From Hybos culiciformis (Eukaryota > Arthropoda > Insecta > Diptera > Hybotidae): 64,000 nucleotides of DNA. Where the stretch lies: contig OZ023275.1 of NCBI GenBank assembly GCA_964007475.1, forward strand, positions 5,642,001-5,706,000, read 5' to 3'. Made by a program: the position numbers and the translations under genes. Below, in pieces: positions 49,567 through 61,319 of this stretch; positions within the stretch are counted from its first letter, which is position 1; every line of letters begins with the position of its first letter. The notes beneath the pieces were generated by a model. That model ran no database searches and was not told where the DNA came from. It saw only the letters and a program-made list of their open reading frames with translations.

Positions 49567-52141
49567 TACAATATATTATATTCAATTTTATGATTCCTCA
49601 ATTATGGCGGATTAAATATTTCTATACAACCCTACCCGACATGGGTATCAAATGAAAGGGTATGACAAGTTGAATACAATAAGCGGTGTGACGAGATTAA
49701 AAATCCAAAGTGGCGATAGAGAAAATTAAAAACAACAGATTTCCCCACATTATGATTAAATATATGATTAAATATACTAAAAAATAAAATAATGGACTAA
49801 AAATTAAGAAAATAAATTAACATAAACTTTTTTTTAAATAATAAAAAATAAAGTAATAAAAATTTTTGTGTGAGTCTTCTGTATAAGACTATAAAATAAA
49901 AGCTGGAGGCGATCAGTTTAAAAAAAAAATAATAGAAGTTTGTATTGTGGCCCCAAGCTCTTATTTAAAGTTGTGTACATTAGACTCACAGAAGTTTTTA
50001 TTACTTTATTTATTATTATTTATTTTTTAATAGTTTAATAAATAAAATTTTATTTTCAAATTTTTTTTTTTATTTGAATTTTTTCTTAATAATCTATAGT
50101 CTATATTTAGAAAATAGTTTGAAAATTATTAATATGAATGTAAACATTTTCGTGACACAATTAAGCTCGGAATCTACTATTAAGAATATAATATTAGGAT
50201 CGTATTAGAATCGTGCTTTTCAGTACCTTAAAAAGTAAATTTTCCAAAAACACATTCAAGTTTTCTTATAAAATTTATTTTGTTATTAACTTTATACTTT
50301 TCTATGCATATATGTACATATCAGCGAAATTAAATACAGTGTTAATGTTTGATATAAAGTGCATCAATTCATATAAAATTATAATAATCCACTTTCATAA
50401 ATTAAATAAATAATAAATTATTTTAATGGCTTTTAATTTTTATTTATTTTTCTATAAAAATAATAATTAAAAATAAAAAATTTAAATATAATATTATAAT
50501 TGTTTGAACATTTTTTTTAATTAAAATATTTTAAAGCTATAATATTATATATTATTAATAAAAAAAAAATTAATATAATAATTAATTTTTAATTAGGTTT
50601 AAATTAGGATATTAAAATTATAATGATTTCCAATTAAATTTTTAAGGTTTATAAATTATGGTTTTAGTAATTTTTTTCTTATTAATTTTATGGGAAAATC
50701 ATTAGTGGAAGCGTACAACCAAAATAATAATTTTCATTTCTTACAATTATTCAGATTCTCTTTGGAATATATAAAAGTATACAAAATTATGTATATTTTC
50801 TATATCTTTTAATAGATTTAGATTGTTAAAATTTTCTACGAATTTTTTGAATGATTTTGAAATAAATAATAAATGAAATTGTACCTGAAAATTTCCTTAT
50901 TTTAAAATTTCGTAATTTTATACTTTGTCGATGTTTGATGATGAGATAATTAATTTTTCGTGTGTCAATTTACTTAAATTTTCTGATTTGATACATACAT
51001 CTTGCGTCGTAGAACTAATAATTATTCCAAAATTTCATATAATTTATAATATAAAAAACTCAAAAACTTCCTTCTGTGAAAAATTTGACATATGATTTTT
51101 CGAAGTAAAAAAAATTACTCAATATATAATATAGAATGTGATTCCAACAAATTTCAGCAGTTTAAACGTATAGCTAATTTAGTTGACCTATTCAATTAGG
51201 GAAAAATTGCAAACGCACTATAAAAATAAAATTTAGAAACTGAATAAAAAGTTGACATATCTTAAAAGTGTAAAATTATTCATAATAATAAAATCATTAT
51301 TGAAAACCAAAGCTCTGCTTCTTTTAAATTGAAGAATAACAGTCTCTTGAAATATTTTGTGTGATTAAGAAAGACATTCAATTTGCTTAATTGATCAGGA
51401 TTTAGGAGTCAAAGTAAATTCTGAGTGTTCTGGGTATACATTTTTCTAATTATTGTTATTTTAAGCAATAATTCTGATATTTTTAAATACTTTCAATTAT
51501 ATAGTTAATAAATTTATTACTTCTTTTAAGTGATTTAATTCGATTCTTTAGTGTCAGATACACTTAGAAAAAGGCTTTTATTTTCCCTTCTTTAAACATT
51601 ATTTTATTCTTGAAAATATTTAAAAAACAGTTTCATGTGTAACCGATGTTTAGCTTATAAAATACCGAAATGTTGATGATTTCTTTTGTCCTCCTCTCCA
51701 GACCATTAAATATTAAATTACCTGCTATAAAGAATATATTTTGGATTTTCGAAAACACCGATATTGTATAATATACCTATAAAAGTATGAGCAATTCTTT
51801 ATTTTAACATTAAAGTGTATATTTATGTTAATTAGTAGATATGCTTGCATTTATATGCTTGTGTATAATTATTATGTACATTGTACGAGAATAATTAAAT
51901 GTTAATAAATTACCTGTTTGTTTTTAAAGTTTATTTTTGTTTTTCTGCAATTTTACGAACAACTGAAAAAACATCGCAGGCAATATAAAATAATATTTTT
52001 TTTTTTGCTTTTTGTTTTTCTCTTATACAAACTGTTTTTTATGTAAAAAAAATAACTGCTGCAAGGAATGGGAAATTGAAATGATTTTCACTGACATTTA
52101 ACAAATGTTCTTTATATGTAAGAAAACAAAAGTATATATAT
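49567..52141. other. A+T-rich stretch with one higher-complexity island
   Basis: At 49620-49745 a G+C-richer island (acatgggtatcaaatgaaag; agcggtgtgacgagattaaa) stands out and is likely part of the same decayed repeat to its left. The rest, to 52141, is very A+T-rich with no gene. Confidence 0.4.
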
Positions 52142-53077
52142 AAATGGGTAGTTCCACGGGAACAGGCGGAAAACTAAATAAAAAGTGTAAAAACAAAAAA
52201 TTATTTTTGAGACTTAAATCAGTATTTGTTAGATGCTTCAGATAATTTCGAACTTATTCTCAAAGAGAAGTATACCGCATTTTTCGAATTTTTCGATTTT
52301 TCAAAGAATTTCTACCGAAAATTCATTCCCGTGTAAGCAAACGAACCACGGGAAGGACACCACGGTAATGACAAAAAAGCTGTTTTTCCTTAATTTATTG
52401 GAAAAATTTCGAAATATTTAAAATTCTTAATCAATCAAATTAAAATAAAAATAAAATTGATTAAAAAATATTTTTTAATATTTCAATTAAAAAAGCACTT
52501 ACCATGGTAACGACAAAATAGGTGTGAATTATAGAAAATTTTGAAATAACTGTTCACTAGCGGTTTATTTTACTTGATTTAAATATCACAACTAATAATA
52601 TCAAGAAAAAATGTATTACTTAGCCAACTGAAATCGTCATTTTAAATTATATTAATTGTATTCATTTTTTTTTCCCGTAATTCACAAAAGGTTTGAAACT
52701 CTTGCTGACACGGTAACACTAATAAAATAATAAAAAAAACCAATTAGAACTGTACTTTATCAACTTTTTTTAAATTTTAGAGAGCCTTTTACATATTATA
52801 TTTTTATTAATAAAATTTGTGAAGTATTTATTGAACATTAAAATAACGAATTTTAGTTTTGAATACAAAAAAATTACTTAGTAACAGCCACGGTAATGAC
52901 AAAATCAGTCTTTATGCTGCAATTTTTGCTAATAACAGTAAATTTTTACATTTTTTTTTATTTGTCCTAAATGGTAATAATTCATATAAAGTATTTTCAA
53001 GATTGAAATATTTATACAGTTTGCCCAAAAAAGTGTGGTAACATCGAATCGGCCAGTTTCCGTGGAACTACCCAAAT
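52142..53077. mobile_element. 0.93-kb TIR element with 4-bp target duplication
   Basis: Seen: TIRs gggtagttccacgggaac at 52146 and the complement of gggtagttccacggaaactg ending at 53073, flanked by direct aaat on both sides (52142-52145, 53074-53077). Inside, ccacggtaatgacaaaa or close variants recur in one orientation at about 52360, 52502, 52708 and 52888. Two short open frames (52233-52421, 52859-53041) contain these repeats and look decayed. Superfamily unknown; a 4-bp duplication is compatible with several, and aaat is low-complexity, so the duplication could be fortuitous. Confidence 0.8.
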
Positions 53078-54012
53078 ATGTTTGTTGTATGTAAATACTT
53101 AAATAATGTGTATATATGTATAATAGTGATAACTTAAATAACACATCTGACTGAATCTGAATTTATATATTACAAAAAAAAGAAGCTTTATATTGAACTT
53201 GGCAAGGATATTAATGTTTTGCCAGAAGTTATGAAAACAAAAAAGATAAAATTGTAATTTAAAAGGTGATCCTGAAGTAACAATGGTATACCACTAAGAA
53301 CTTTTTTTTAATGTAAATTTAATTTAAATACCTTTCGGTCGATTTTAGTTTTTTGTTTTTTTTTGCGGGAAAGTTCCAATAAAAATATAAAATATAATTG
53401 TCTTAAATTTTGGTTGCAAAAATTTTATTTTTTAACTGTCTTTTTTTTTAGTATAAAGAGTTTTGGAAACCTTATTCCGAAGAAGACTTTTTTTTGATAG
53501 AAATTTCTCTTTATGCCAAAACTATTTAATTTATAGAGCGCACTTTTTGTAAAACAAATATTATATGCAAATATATAATAAAATAATGTTTCTGATACAT
53601 ATGTAGTATGATCTATCTACATTGCAATTCTGCATTATGTTTGAAAATTGATGAAAAAAGTTATTCCGTTAATTAATCATTTCTCTTTCGTCAAGTCAAA
53701 TTATAGCATTACGAATTTATATTTAAAAAAATTTTTTTTAAATATTATACTTATAATAAAATACTTCCAATCAGAACACCTGAACCTAAATGTTTTTTTT
53801 AAATTTAAATTGAAAATGATAGAATAAAATAAAACTGCCATCAGGATGTTTGGATAAGCATATGTTATGTTTTTAAAAACTAAAAAAAAAACTTTTATTG
53901 TTTTCCTTTTATTTCAGCATGAAATAGTTTTAGTAAACTGTAAATTTAAAAATCGGTTCGTGCAAAAATTTAAGGAGATTATATCCAAAACAAAAGAAAA
54001 TACCTGGTGTTA
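53078..54012. other. A+T-rich stretch, no gene seen
   Basis: No gene or bounded repeat recognised. Confidence 0.4.
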
Positions 54013-54014
54013 TA

Positions 54015-54455
54015 ATAGTAGATTACAACACATGTTAAGAAAATTTGTTATTACAACGAGTTGTGAATACACAAAAACACATAGACACGAGTCAATACTT
54101 GTATCACGAGACCGTTACGTCACGAGACCGTTACAAGCTTTTACTACAATTGTCTTAAAAAATAATATAATATTGCTATGTGTTTTTGTGTATATACACA
54201 ACTCGTTGTAATAACAAATTTTATTAACATGTTTTGTATACTGTTTCAATATGCATGTGAGAGGTAGTTGTAATCAATACATTGGCAATGCAAAAAATAA
54301 ACAAAAGTTCAAAATGAAGTAAATAAAATTTACTTAATACGGAGAATGTAAATAAAATTTACTTAATTAAATAATTACATGTGTATTGACGCATGTAATA
54401 TACCATTTACCGAGCTAAATTTACGATTGTAAATACAACTCACCGATCATTAAAA
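54015..54455 (+). mobile_element. single TA-flanked hairpin-family unit with an altered hairpin tip
   Basis: Seen: TA at 54013-54014, outer terminus atagtagattacaac, inner terminus gatcattaaaa ending 54455, then TA at 54456-54457. It is close to 47032-47452 but differs at the hairpin tip. There, cacgagaccgttac is duplicated (about 54105-54134), and 32 bp (54136-54167) identical to 55307-55338 replace the sequence expected from the sibling. This supports the idea that the single unit, not the palindrome, is the basic element. No coding capacity. Confidence 0.85.
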
Positions 54456-56205
54456 TATATTTCAAATTCAAATTGCACACTACTATTGTGCTAACAATAG
54501 TAGTGTTCATAATAGATTTTGAATATCGAAACGAGAATTTTTTTGGCATGTAAGATATAAAATTCGTAATATCATGATATTGTCAACAAGGTACAGTGAA
54601 CTGTTGTATCGAAGAAAATAAGTTCGTCTTCGCCAACTTAAACAATTCCTTAAGTTGCACAACAATACTCCCTTTCTTATCCCACAGATTACTTTAAACT
54701 TAGTTTTAACATACTTCAAATAATTTATAATAATTTTTCTGTATAAACAAGTCATTCATTATAATAAATTTTATTTTAAGAAAAAGAAAACTTTCTTTAT
54801 ATACGGACTGTCAGTTTACTCAAAAGAAAACTTAAGAAAAAAAAAAGTATTTAAGGTAAATAACTTACAAATCATATCTGATGTATAAAATTGAGGAAAA
54901 TTTATATTGCGTTTGTAAGAAATTTAATTTTGACTTTTAAAATTTTATTTATTATTTCCTTCCCAAAACTTTAACAATTACATATTAACACGAATGGAAA
55001 AATTGTTTAGCTAAATTGAAATGGAACTACATATATAACAAATATAGAAAAATAAAGTTTAATAACCTATCTATATGTGTGTATAAATCTTTGTCGGTAT
55101 GTACCATCAATATATTGTATATGAATGAAATTGGTGTTTTGTACATAAAATATTAATGTTTACTTATTTTTATGCTAGCTGGCATTTTTATTATGTATTT
55201 TTAATTGCTCTATGGTCGTAAATTCTCTATATCTTTTGCGTAGACAATATCCATAAGCACAAATCGCAAGCGATCTACGAGAGTGGCATAAAAAAAACCA
55301 TTTCTTAGCTTTTACTACAATTGTCTTAAAAAATAATAGTCCGTCTTTTAAGTTCTTATGAGTATATGTATATGCCGTTGACATGCGATATAATTATCAG
55401 AAATTAAGATTAAAAACAGTACTCCAGACGTTGCGCAAAATCGCACTGCAGTGTAGTCTGGAAGAAAATTATGTGATACTTTACTATTCAGCATTCGATT
55501 TATGTAAAATGATAATAATTCGTAATAATATTTTGATCTAAGCATTGCTAAGGATTGAATCCTCCTACATTTAGAATATCCATAGATAAATATAAAATAT
55601 TCATATGCACTTAACTGTTGCAAACAAACAATGTATTTATTTATTTCTCTCTATATTCATTCTTTTAAAGACCATCAGATAAAATTATGAAAAAATTCTT
55701 GAATTATATATAATTTTCCATTCTTATTCAAATTCTAAAAAAAAACAACATAAAACATGTATTAAACAAAAGATAGAATGCATTAAAAAAATATATTTTA
55801 TGCGAAAAAAAATAAAAATAAAAAAAATGAAGAAAAATCGTTAAGCTTATTTTTATTATGTTTTTCTGAAAAGCATATTTTTTTTATTTTTTTTCTCATG
55901 TGATGTCATTGTCACAAAAAGGTGCATTATATTTAAGCTGCCATAATGGATATCTTAAGTCCTTGAGTCAAAAATAAACAAAAAACTAAGTTAAGGCTAA
56001 TTTTTATATGCATGTTATCACACCACATACAAACATATACATTTTACTTAAATGAATATGGCAGTGTTGTAATTATTGCCGACAAATTCATTCACTTTAT
56101 GTCACAGCAAAAAAAAAAAAAACAAAAAACACTTGTTGTGTTGTAATTGTATATAAATTTATTTGTACTAACTTCCTGACAATAATTAAGTGTAGTATTT
56201 TTATA
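54456..56205. other. A+T-rich stretch with a perfect hairpin and the 32-bp donor copy
   Basis: At 54478-54505 cactactattgt and its complement flank gcta, a perfect 12-bp hairpin. At 55307-55338 lies the 32-bp sequence (agcttttactacaattgtct and on) that also appears inside the element at 54136-54167. Minus-strand frames of 69-91 residues here have no recognisable motif or splice context. Confidence 0.5.
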
Positions 56206-57165
56206 ATGCAGTCTGCCATTACTGAGGTAGTTGAAGAAATAGAAAACGGGATTGAAGAAGGTGAATACACTTGTGCAATGTTTATTGATCTACAAAAAGA
56301 ATTTGACACGGTAGACTACGGAATACTAATCGATCGTATTGAGGAGCCTGGATTTAGGGGTGTTTTCAAGACTTTGATAACTAATTATTTATCGTACAGG
56401 AAAATGAGTACTAGAATTAATAATGTGTGCAGTGACAATTTAACACTAAGAATGGGTGTACCTCAGGGGTCTGTTCTTGGACCTACCTTATATTTGCTAT
56501 ACATTAACAACATTAAATATGCAGGGCTTACATCTAACTACAAAATATTTGCTGATGACACCTGTCTTTTATATAAACATAAGAATCCAATTGAACTTGA
56601 GAAAATGATTAATAAGGACTTGGAACAATTTTACAAATGGCTACAAGGTATCAAACTAACAATTAACATTAACAAAACAAAATATATTATATTTAAAGTC
56701 AAGAATAAAGTAGATATTAATCCCACGATTAAAATCAATGGTGAGAGCATTCATAGAACCATATCAACTAAATACCTAGGTGTGGAACTAGATGAAAAAA
56801 TGAGCTGGAGTCAACATATCGATAACTTAGCTAAAAAAATCGCTGCAATAATTGGGGCTTTGAGAAGAACTGGTGTTGATTTCAGTAACAAAGTAGCGAA
56901 TCTCATTTTTCATGGTCATATAAGGAGCCACATTAACTATAACATTGTCACATGGGGTGGATGTGCTGCTAATCAAAAAAATCGTATTAAAGTATTAATG
57001 AACAAAAGTCTGAAAACTCTCTTTAACTTGAACAGATTTACGTCCTCAAGCCTTATATATAATAAACTAAAGAAATTTAACCTAGACGAAATAATTAGTA
57101 TTGAACAATCTAAATTCATTCATCGTATAGTTAACAACATATCAAAAAATAATATACATGAATAG
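56206..57165 (+). pseudogene. non-LTR retrotransposon reverse transcriptase, 5'-truncated but open
   Basis: Seen: 319 residues without a stop. RT motifs in order: FIDLQKEFDTVDY with the first catalytic Asp at residue 28, GVPQGSVLGPTLYLLYINNI at about 84-103, FADD at 115-118 (the YADD-box catalytic pair kept), then NKTKYIIF and KYLGVELD, a thumb region, and the C-terminal arginine/lysine-rich part with TWGGC. Known: this motif wording is typical of Jockey/CR1-group LINEs. The endonuclease and the N-terminal fingers are absent: the frame begins at QSAITEVVEEIENG, where full-length relatives have several hundred residues upstream. The 5' loss is typical of truncated LINE insertion. KEFD replaces the usual KAFD. 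About 150 bp of 3' sequence ending in ataataaataaataaa follows. Not functional alone; the open frame suggests a recent insertion. Confidence 0.9.
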
Positions 57166-57320
57166 TTTTGACGAGAAAAATAAAAAATAATACTTATACC
57201 AGTTGATTTAGCTGATTGTATTTAAATATAAAGATAAAAGTTGTTAAAATGACATTATGTGGAAAATTCTAAATTGAAGGATATAGATATAATAAATAAA
57301 TAAAAAATAAAAATATATTA
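57166..57320 (+). mobile_element. LINE 3' untranslated region and A+T-rich tail
   Basis: Continues from the reverse transcriptase stop to a tail of tagatataataaataaataa-type repeats near 57285-57320. The boundary is set by where the simple-sequence tail ends; no target duplication could be identified. Confidence 0.5.
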
Positions 57321-57937
57321 AAAAGAATTACAAATATGTTATAAAGGTTTGAAAGATATTTCTCAAAACGTCATTTTTTCTAGTAAACTTTATATTATGG
57401 TTAGCTTATGTTTAGTTTATGTTATACATGCTTAGTTTATATTAAATATACAGGTTTTCCGCCAAAAAAAAAACGTTAAAAATTAAAAGCTTAAATATTA
57501 GATTTAAAAACAGTTGTTCCAGACATTTGTGCCATAAATTTTCCAGATATTCTCCAAAATCATCGTATAATCCGTAATAACGATTTCTTTGATATGACAT
57601 TTATTATTGTGCCAATTGTAACTTACTCTTTTAATAGCTTCATACTTTTTCCTATTAAAAATTTTCCACACTTACATGCAGCGCTAGAAAAAGTAAATAT
57701 TTTTAAACAATTTTCTTTTAATTTGTTTAAAAAGGATCTTTATCTTTATTATTATTATCATCTAAATAAATAAATAATAAAAAAATAGAGTAATTTTAAA
57801 ATAAACAGGTTTCTTTTTGTAAATAAAATAATTCTGTCTGGAAAAACAGAAACCTTATCATTATTAGTTCCATTATTCCTTTATTCTATGTACCATTTTT
57901 CGTTTGCCCTTTCAATGAATATAACAGCAAGCAATAA
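57321..57937. other. A+T-rich stretch, no gene seen
   Basis: Nothing recognised. Confidence 0.4.
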
Positions 57938-59683
57938 TAGGGGAGAGGCTTGCAGGTTGCCACTGCTTGGAGGTTGCCACCACCGATATATTTTGACATT
58001 CTAGCAGTCTCACAAACTAAACTCCAAGTGACATTGACGTCAAAAGAACAGTTGTCACTTTTAATCTAGTTTTGGAGCGGACAGACGCAATAACACAATG
58101 TTTACTGAGCAAAGTGTGAATTATTATTTTCAAAAACTTTAAAAATTAAAAATTGTGTTTTTGTCCTGTGCTCGTTAAGTGAACTTTTTTATTAGCAAAT
58201 CAATATAAATATTTGGGTTGTGTTTCTTTTTCATTCAATTAACATATTCCAAAAAGAATTAAAAATATATTATGAATTGGCGATTTTTTTAAATGAATTA
58301 TACAAAATTGCGTCAGAGTGCAGGTTGCCACCTTTATTGGCTTGCAGGTTGCCACCTTGATGAAACCACTGATGACTGTATGATTTCTTTGAAGCAAATG
58401 TCGGAAGTAGACACAATTCTATGTGCAGAAGAGCCGTTCACGCGAAATGTGTTTCAGTGTTTAAACTTGACCGAATTCTGATTCCGATGAAGATTTGGAA
58501 TGATTCCATACCATATTGCAATTTTTTTTTTATGTCAATTTTCATTCATTCAAAGCAACGTAAATACCTAGCAATGTACCTATGAAAATCAAATGTCAAA
58601 AACAATTTTGATAGGTACTTTATTTTAATTTCAAAATATTTTTATAAGGGATCCTTGTAAAAGTATCATAATTTAAATTCAATTGAAGCATTGACGATTT
58701 ATTATTTTACTCTAAATTTGAATTGATTTAAATTAAAAGTTTGTATAAGAGGTTCCTTGGTTCCTATAAAAATAAGTAATCATATAAAATAATGTACACA
58801 ATGTTTCAATTTTTCTCATATACAATTTATGTAATTCGTTTTAAAGTTCTAATTTATTATAATATCAGTCAACATTATAAATTAAAAAATTCGAACAAAC
58901 GTAAATATTTCAGTCTTGGTTTTGTGTCACAACCCCTTGCACAACATTTCCTTACCATATTTTCTGCATGTTATATAAAAAATTAAAAAAATAATTTTAA
59001 AATTAAAAATATTTTCCTTTCAATATACAGCAGTTTACTACTTAAATAATAAATAATTGATGAATTATTTTTGATTCTGAATAAAATTAGAAAATTATCA
59101 ATTTTTTAAATATGATTCTGCATTCTGAAATCGAAATTAGTTTCATTAAAGCAATAAATTTTAAGTGACATACCTTTTTAAAATGAAAGTTTCTTTTTAA
59201 TACTCAAAATCAAGTTTCTTTGCGTAAACCTCTATTTTTTTTTACATTTTTCATATATTTTACACAAAAAAAAAAATTTGACAGGTACTTTATCACACAT
59301 AAACATTTTTGAATAGCATTACTAGGTATTTACATTGCTTTGATTCATTTCTTTATGTTTACAGACACTGGGTGCAAGTGAAATTCAATAAATTTGAATA
59401 CATTTCTAAATGAGACATTTTTCAGTTTCAGTTTTTCAACATTTTCAGCAATTTTCCAAAGGGTGGCAACCTGCAAGCCTAAATTTGAAGAGTTCGATTT
59501 TAGATACTTTTGAAAATTTGTTATAGAATTTTTATTTTTACAGATTTCAAATGATTTATAGGCCAGGATTATAGCTTTTTAGTTCCTCTTTCCAACGCAT
59601 TTACTTTTTGTACAATACGTTCATTTTTTGACGAGTTATGATAAAAAAAGCTATGGGGTGACAACCTGCAAGCCTCTCCCCTA
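57938..59683. mobile_element. 1.74-kb TIR element with ggttgccacc subterminal repeats
   Basis: Seen: 26-bp TIRs (taggggagaggcttgcaggt at 57938; complement ending 59683) with one mismatch. If the outer TA is the target duplication, the element is 57940-59681. The inner half of the TIR, ggcttgcaggttgccacc, recurs at 58319-58332 and 58341-58358 in the same orientation and at 59462-59479 inverted, with a further partial copy at 57967-57982. An open frame 58293-58481 spans the internal repeats and ends near text that would encode DSDSDEDLE in another frame; it is at most a decayed transposase fragment. Superfamily unknown. The A+T-rich interior shows no motif. Confidence 0.85.
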
Positions 59684-60796
59684 TGTATAACTTTATATTA
59701 TGTAAATTTTTCTTAGATATTTTAGGTAATACGTTCTACAATATGCAGATTCTTAAAAAAACAAAAAAAAACAAAGTTCAAATTTTATTTAGTCTGACTT
59801 TTAACAAAAAAAAAAAGAATATCAATGATAAAAAGTTATATTTTAAGCTTCTTTCAAACTATAAGGATAAAAAAAAGGAAGAGATTTTCCACAATGATAA
59901 TGCTTCGTTATAAAAAAAAAAAAAAACGGATAATAAAACATGAACTTATGTTATTACTAAAATTTCATTATGTAACTTAAATTATAGTGAACCTGAACAG
60001 TATGTGCGTAAACATTTTGGTTGTAAAATAAAGAGTTACAATATTTGGTATTCCTTTAAACATTTTTAATGATTTTTTAGTTGACATGATTTTGAAAGGG
60101 TTCTTGTAAAAAAAAAGAGTATTTTTATAATAGTCTGAAGATGTTTTTAAAGTATTATAGAAATGTATGTAAGTTTGTTATTATTGTGTAAGAAAGCCGT
60201 GCTTAAAAATTTTCAATGACTTAGAATTAGGATAAAAAAGAAGTAAAATAATTTCTTTTAAATAGCAACGAAGACAGAAGTGTTGTGAAAATTATTTAAA
60301 AGAAACAAAACAAATGTTTGAGGAAGTAATTTGTAATTAGTGTTTTCGGATTTGAGCAAACGGATCACATATTTATTATAAGTGTGTTCGTTTGTTACTT
60401 TTAAATATTAAACACTCTAACTATGTGTATTGACCCACAAAAGAGTTATTTCCATCTTTTGAACGAAAAAATTCTGCAATCTTGCATCATTTGTTTAAAC
60501 TAAAAAATGAGATAATGTTATCCCGATTTTTATTTTTTTTTTTTATATTTTTTGAAATTAATTTATATGTCTAATGTCTATATTTTGCAATTTGCATTGC
60601 TTATGTTATTTTTAGAATTATCATTTTGGAGATTATATAGTTCCATATAGATTTTGGGCTGTAAAAATTATTTTGTTTTATTAAAAATTTTTAATCAAAA
60701 CTTGAAAAAACAAAGAAGAAATCATAAACATTTTTCAAATAATTTTTTTTTACCATAAATCCCGTCATTGAAGAGGCACGAAACATTGGCATAAAC
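59684..60796. other. A+T-rich stretch, no gene seen
   Basis: Nothing recognised; poly-A and poly-T tracts only. Confidence 0.4.
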
Positions 60797-60798
60797 TA

Positions 60799-61317
60799 TT
60801 TTAATGCGTTGGGGATCGTTATGTTGTATTTAGTGCTATAAATTTAGGTCACTAAATGGAGTATTATATGCGTCAATACACATGCAATCATTTAGATGCA
60901 TCTGCGTAAATAATGAAAAAATTTAGATGCATCAGCGTATATAATGAAAAAATTTAGATGCATCAGCGTAAATAATGAAATCATTTAGATGTTTCGTATT
61001 GAATATTACGTAATACCTAAACAAACATAATATCTCTCACAATATTTCAATACAGCCAAATACAAAAAAAAAAGAGAAAAAATGAGAAGAAAAAATATTC
61101 TCTCTTTGCAACTACCTCTCCCCTACGCATTAAAACAGTATATTGGATATGTAAACAAAATTTGTTATACAACTCGTTCTGTATTTACACAAATATATAT
61201 ATATTAACACTTGTCAATTTATATCACTCGACCTTCGGTCTCGTGTCAAAGTATTTTTGTGTATACAGAACTCTTAATTAATAACAAATTTAGTTTACAT
61301 ATACAATAATCTACTAT
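60799..61317 (+). mobile_element. single TA-flanked hairpin-family unit
   Basis: Seen: TA at 60797-60798, inner terminus ttttaatgcgttggggatcg, outer terminus aatctactat ending 61317, then TA at 61318-61319. It is nearly identical to the right unit at 33268-33790 plus 38201-38217, including the 30-bp tandem repeats at about 60889-60990. It has a partly collapsed hairpin near 61190-61250 (most of the second arm after ggtctcgtg is lost). It supplies the uninterrupted sequence acatatacaataatc that reveals how the 4.4-kb transposon inserted in the sibling. No coding capacity; the frame shared with the sibling is cut short here. Confidence 0.9.
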
Positions 61318-61319
61318 TA

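Noticed and set aside
53867..54211. A 114-residue plus-strand frame
   Set aside because: It runs from flanking DNA across the hairpin-family element boundary, so it is a chance fusion.
55175..55623. Overlapping 69- and 91-residue minus-strand frames
   Set aside because: They overlap in different frames and show no domain, codon or splice support.
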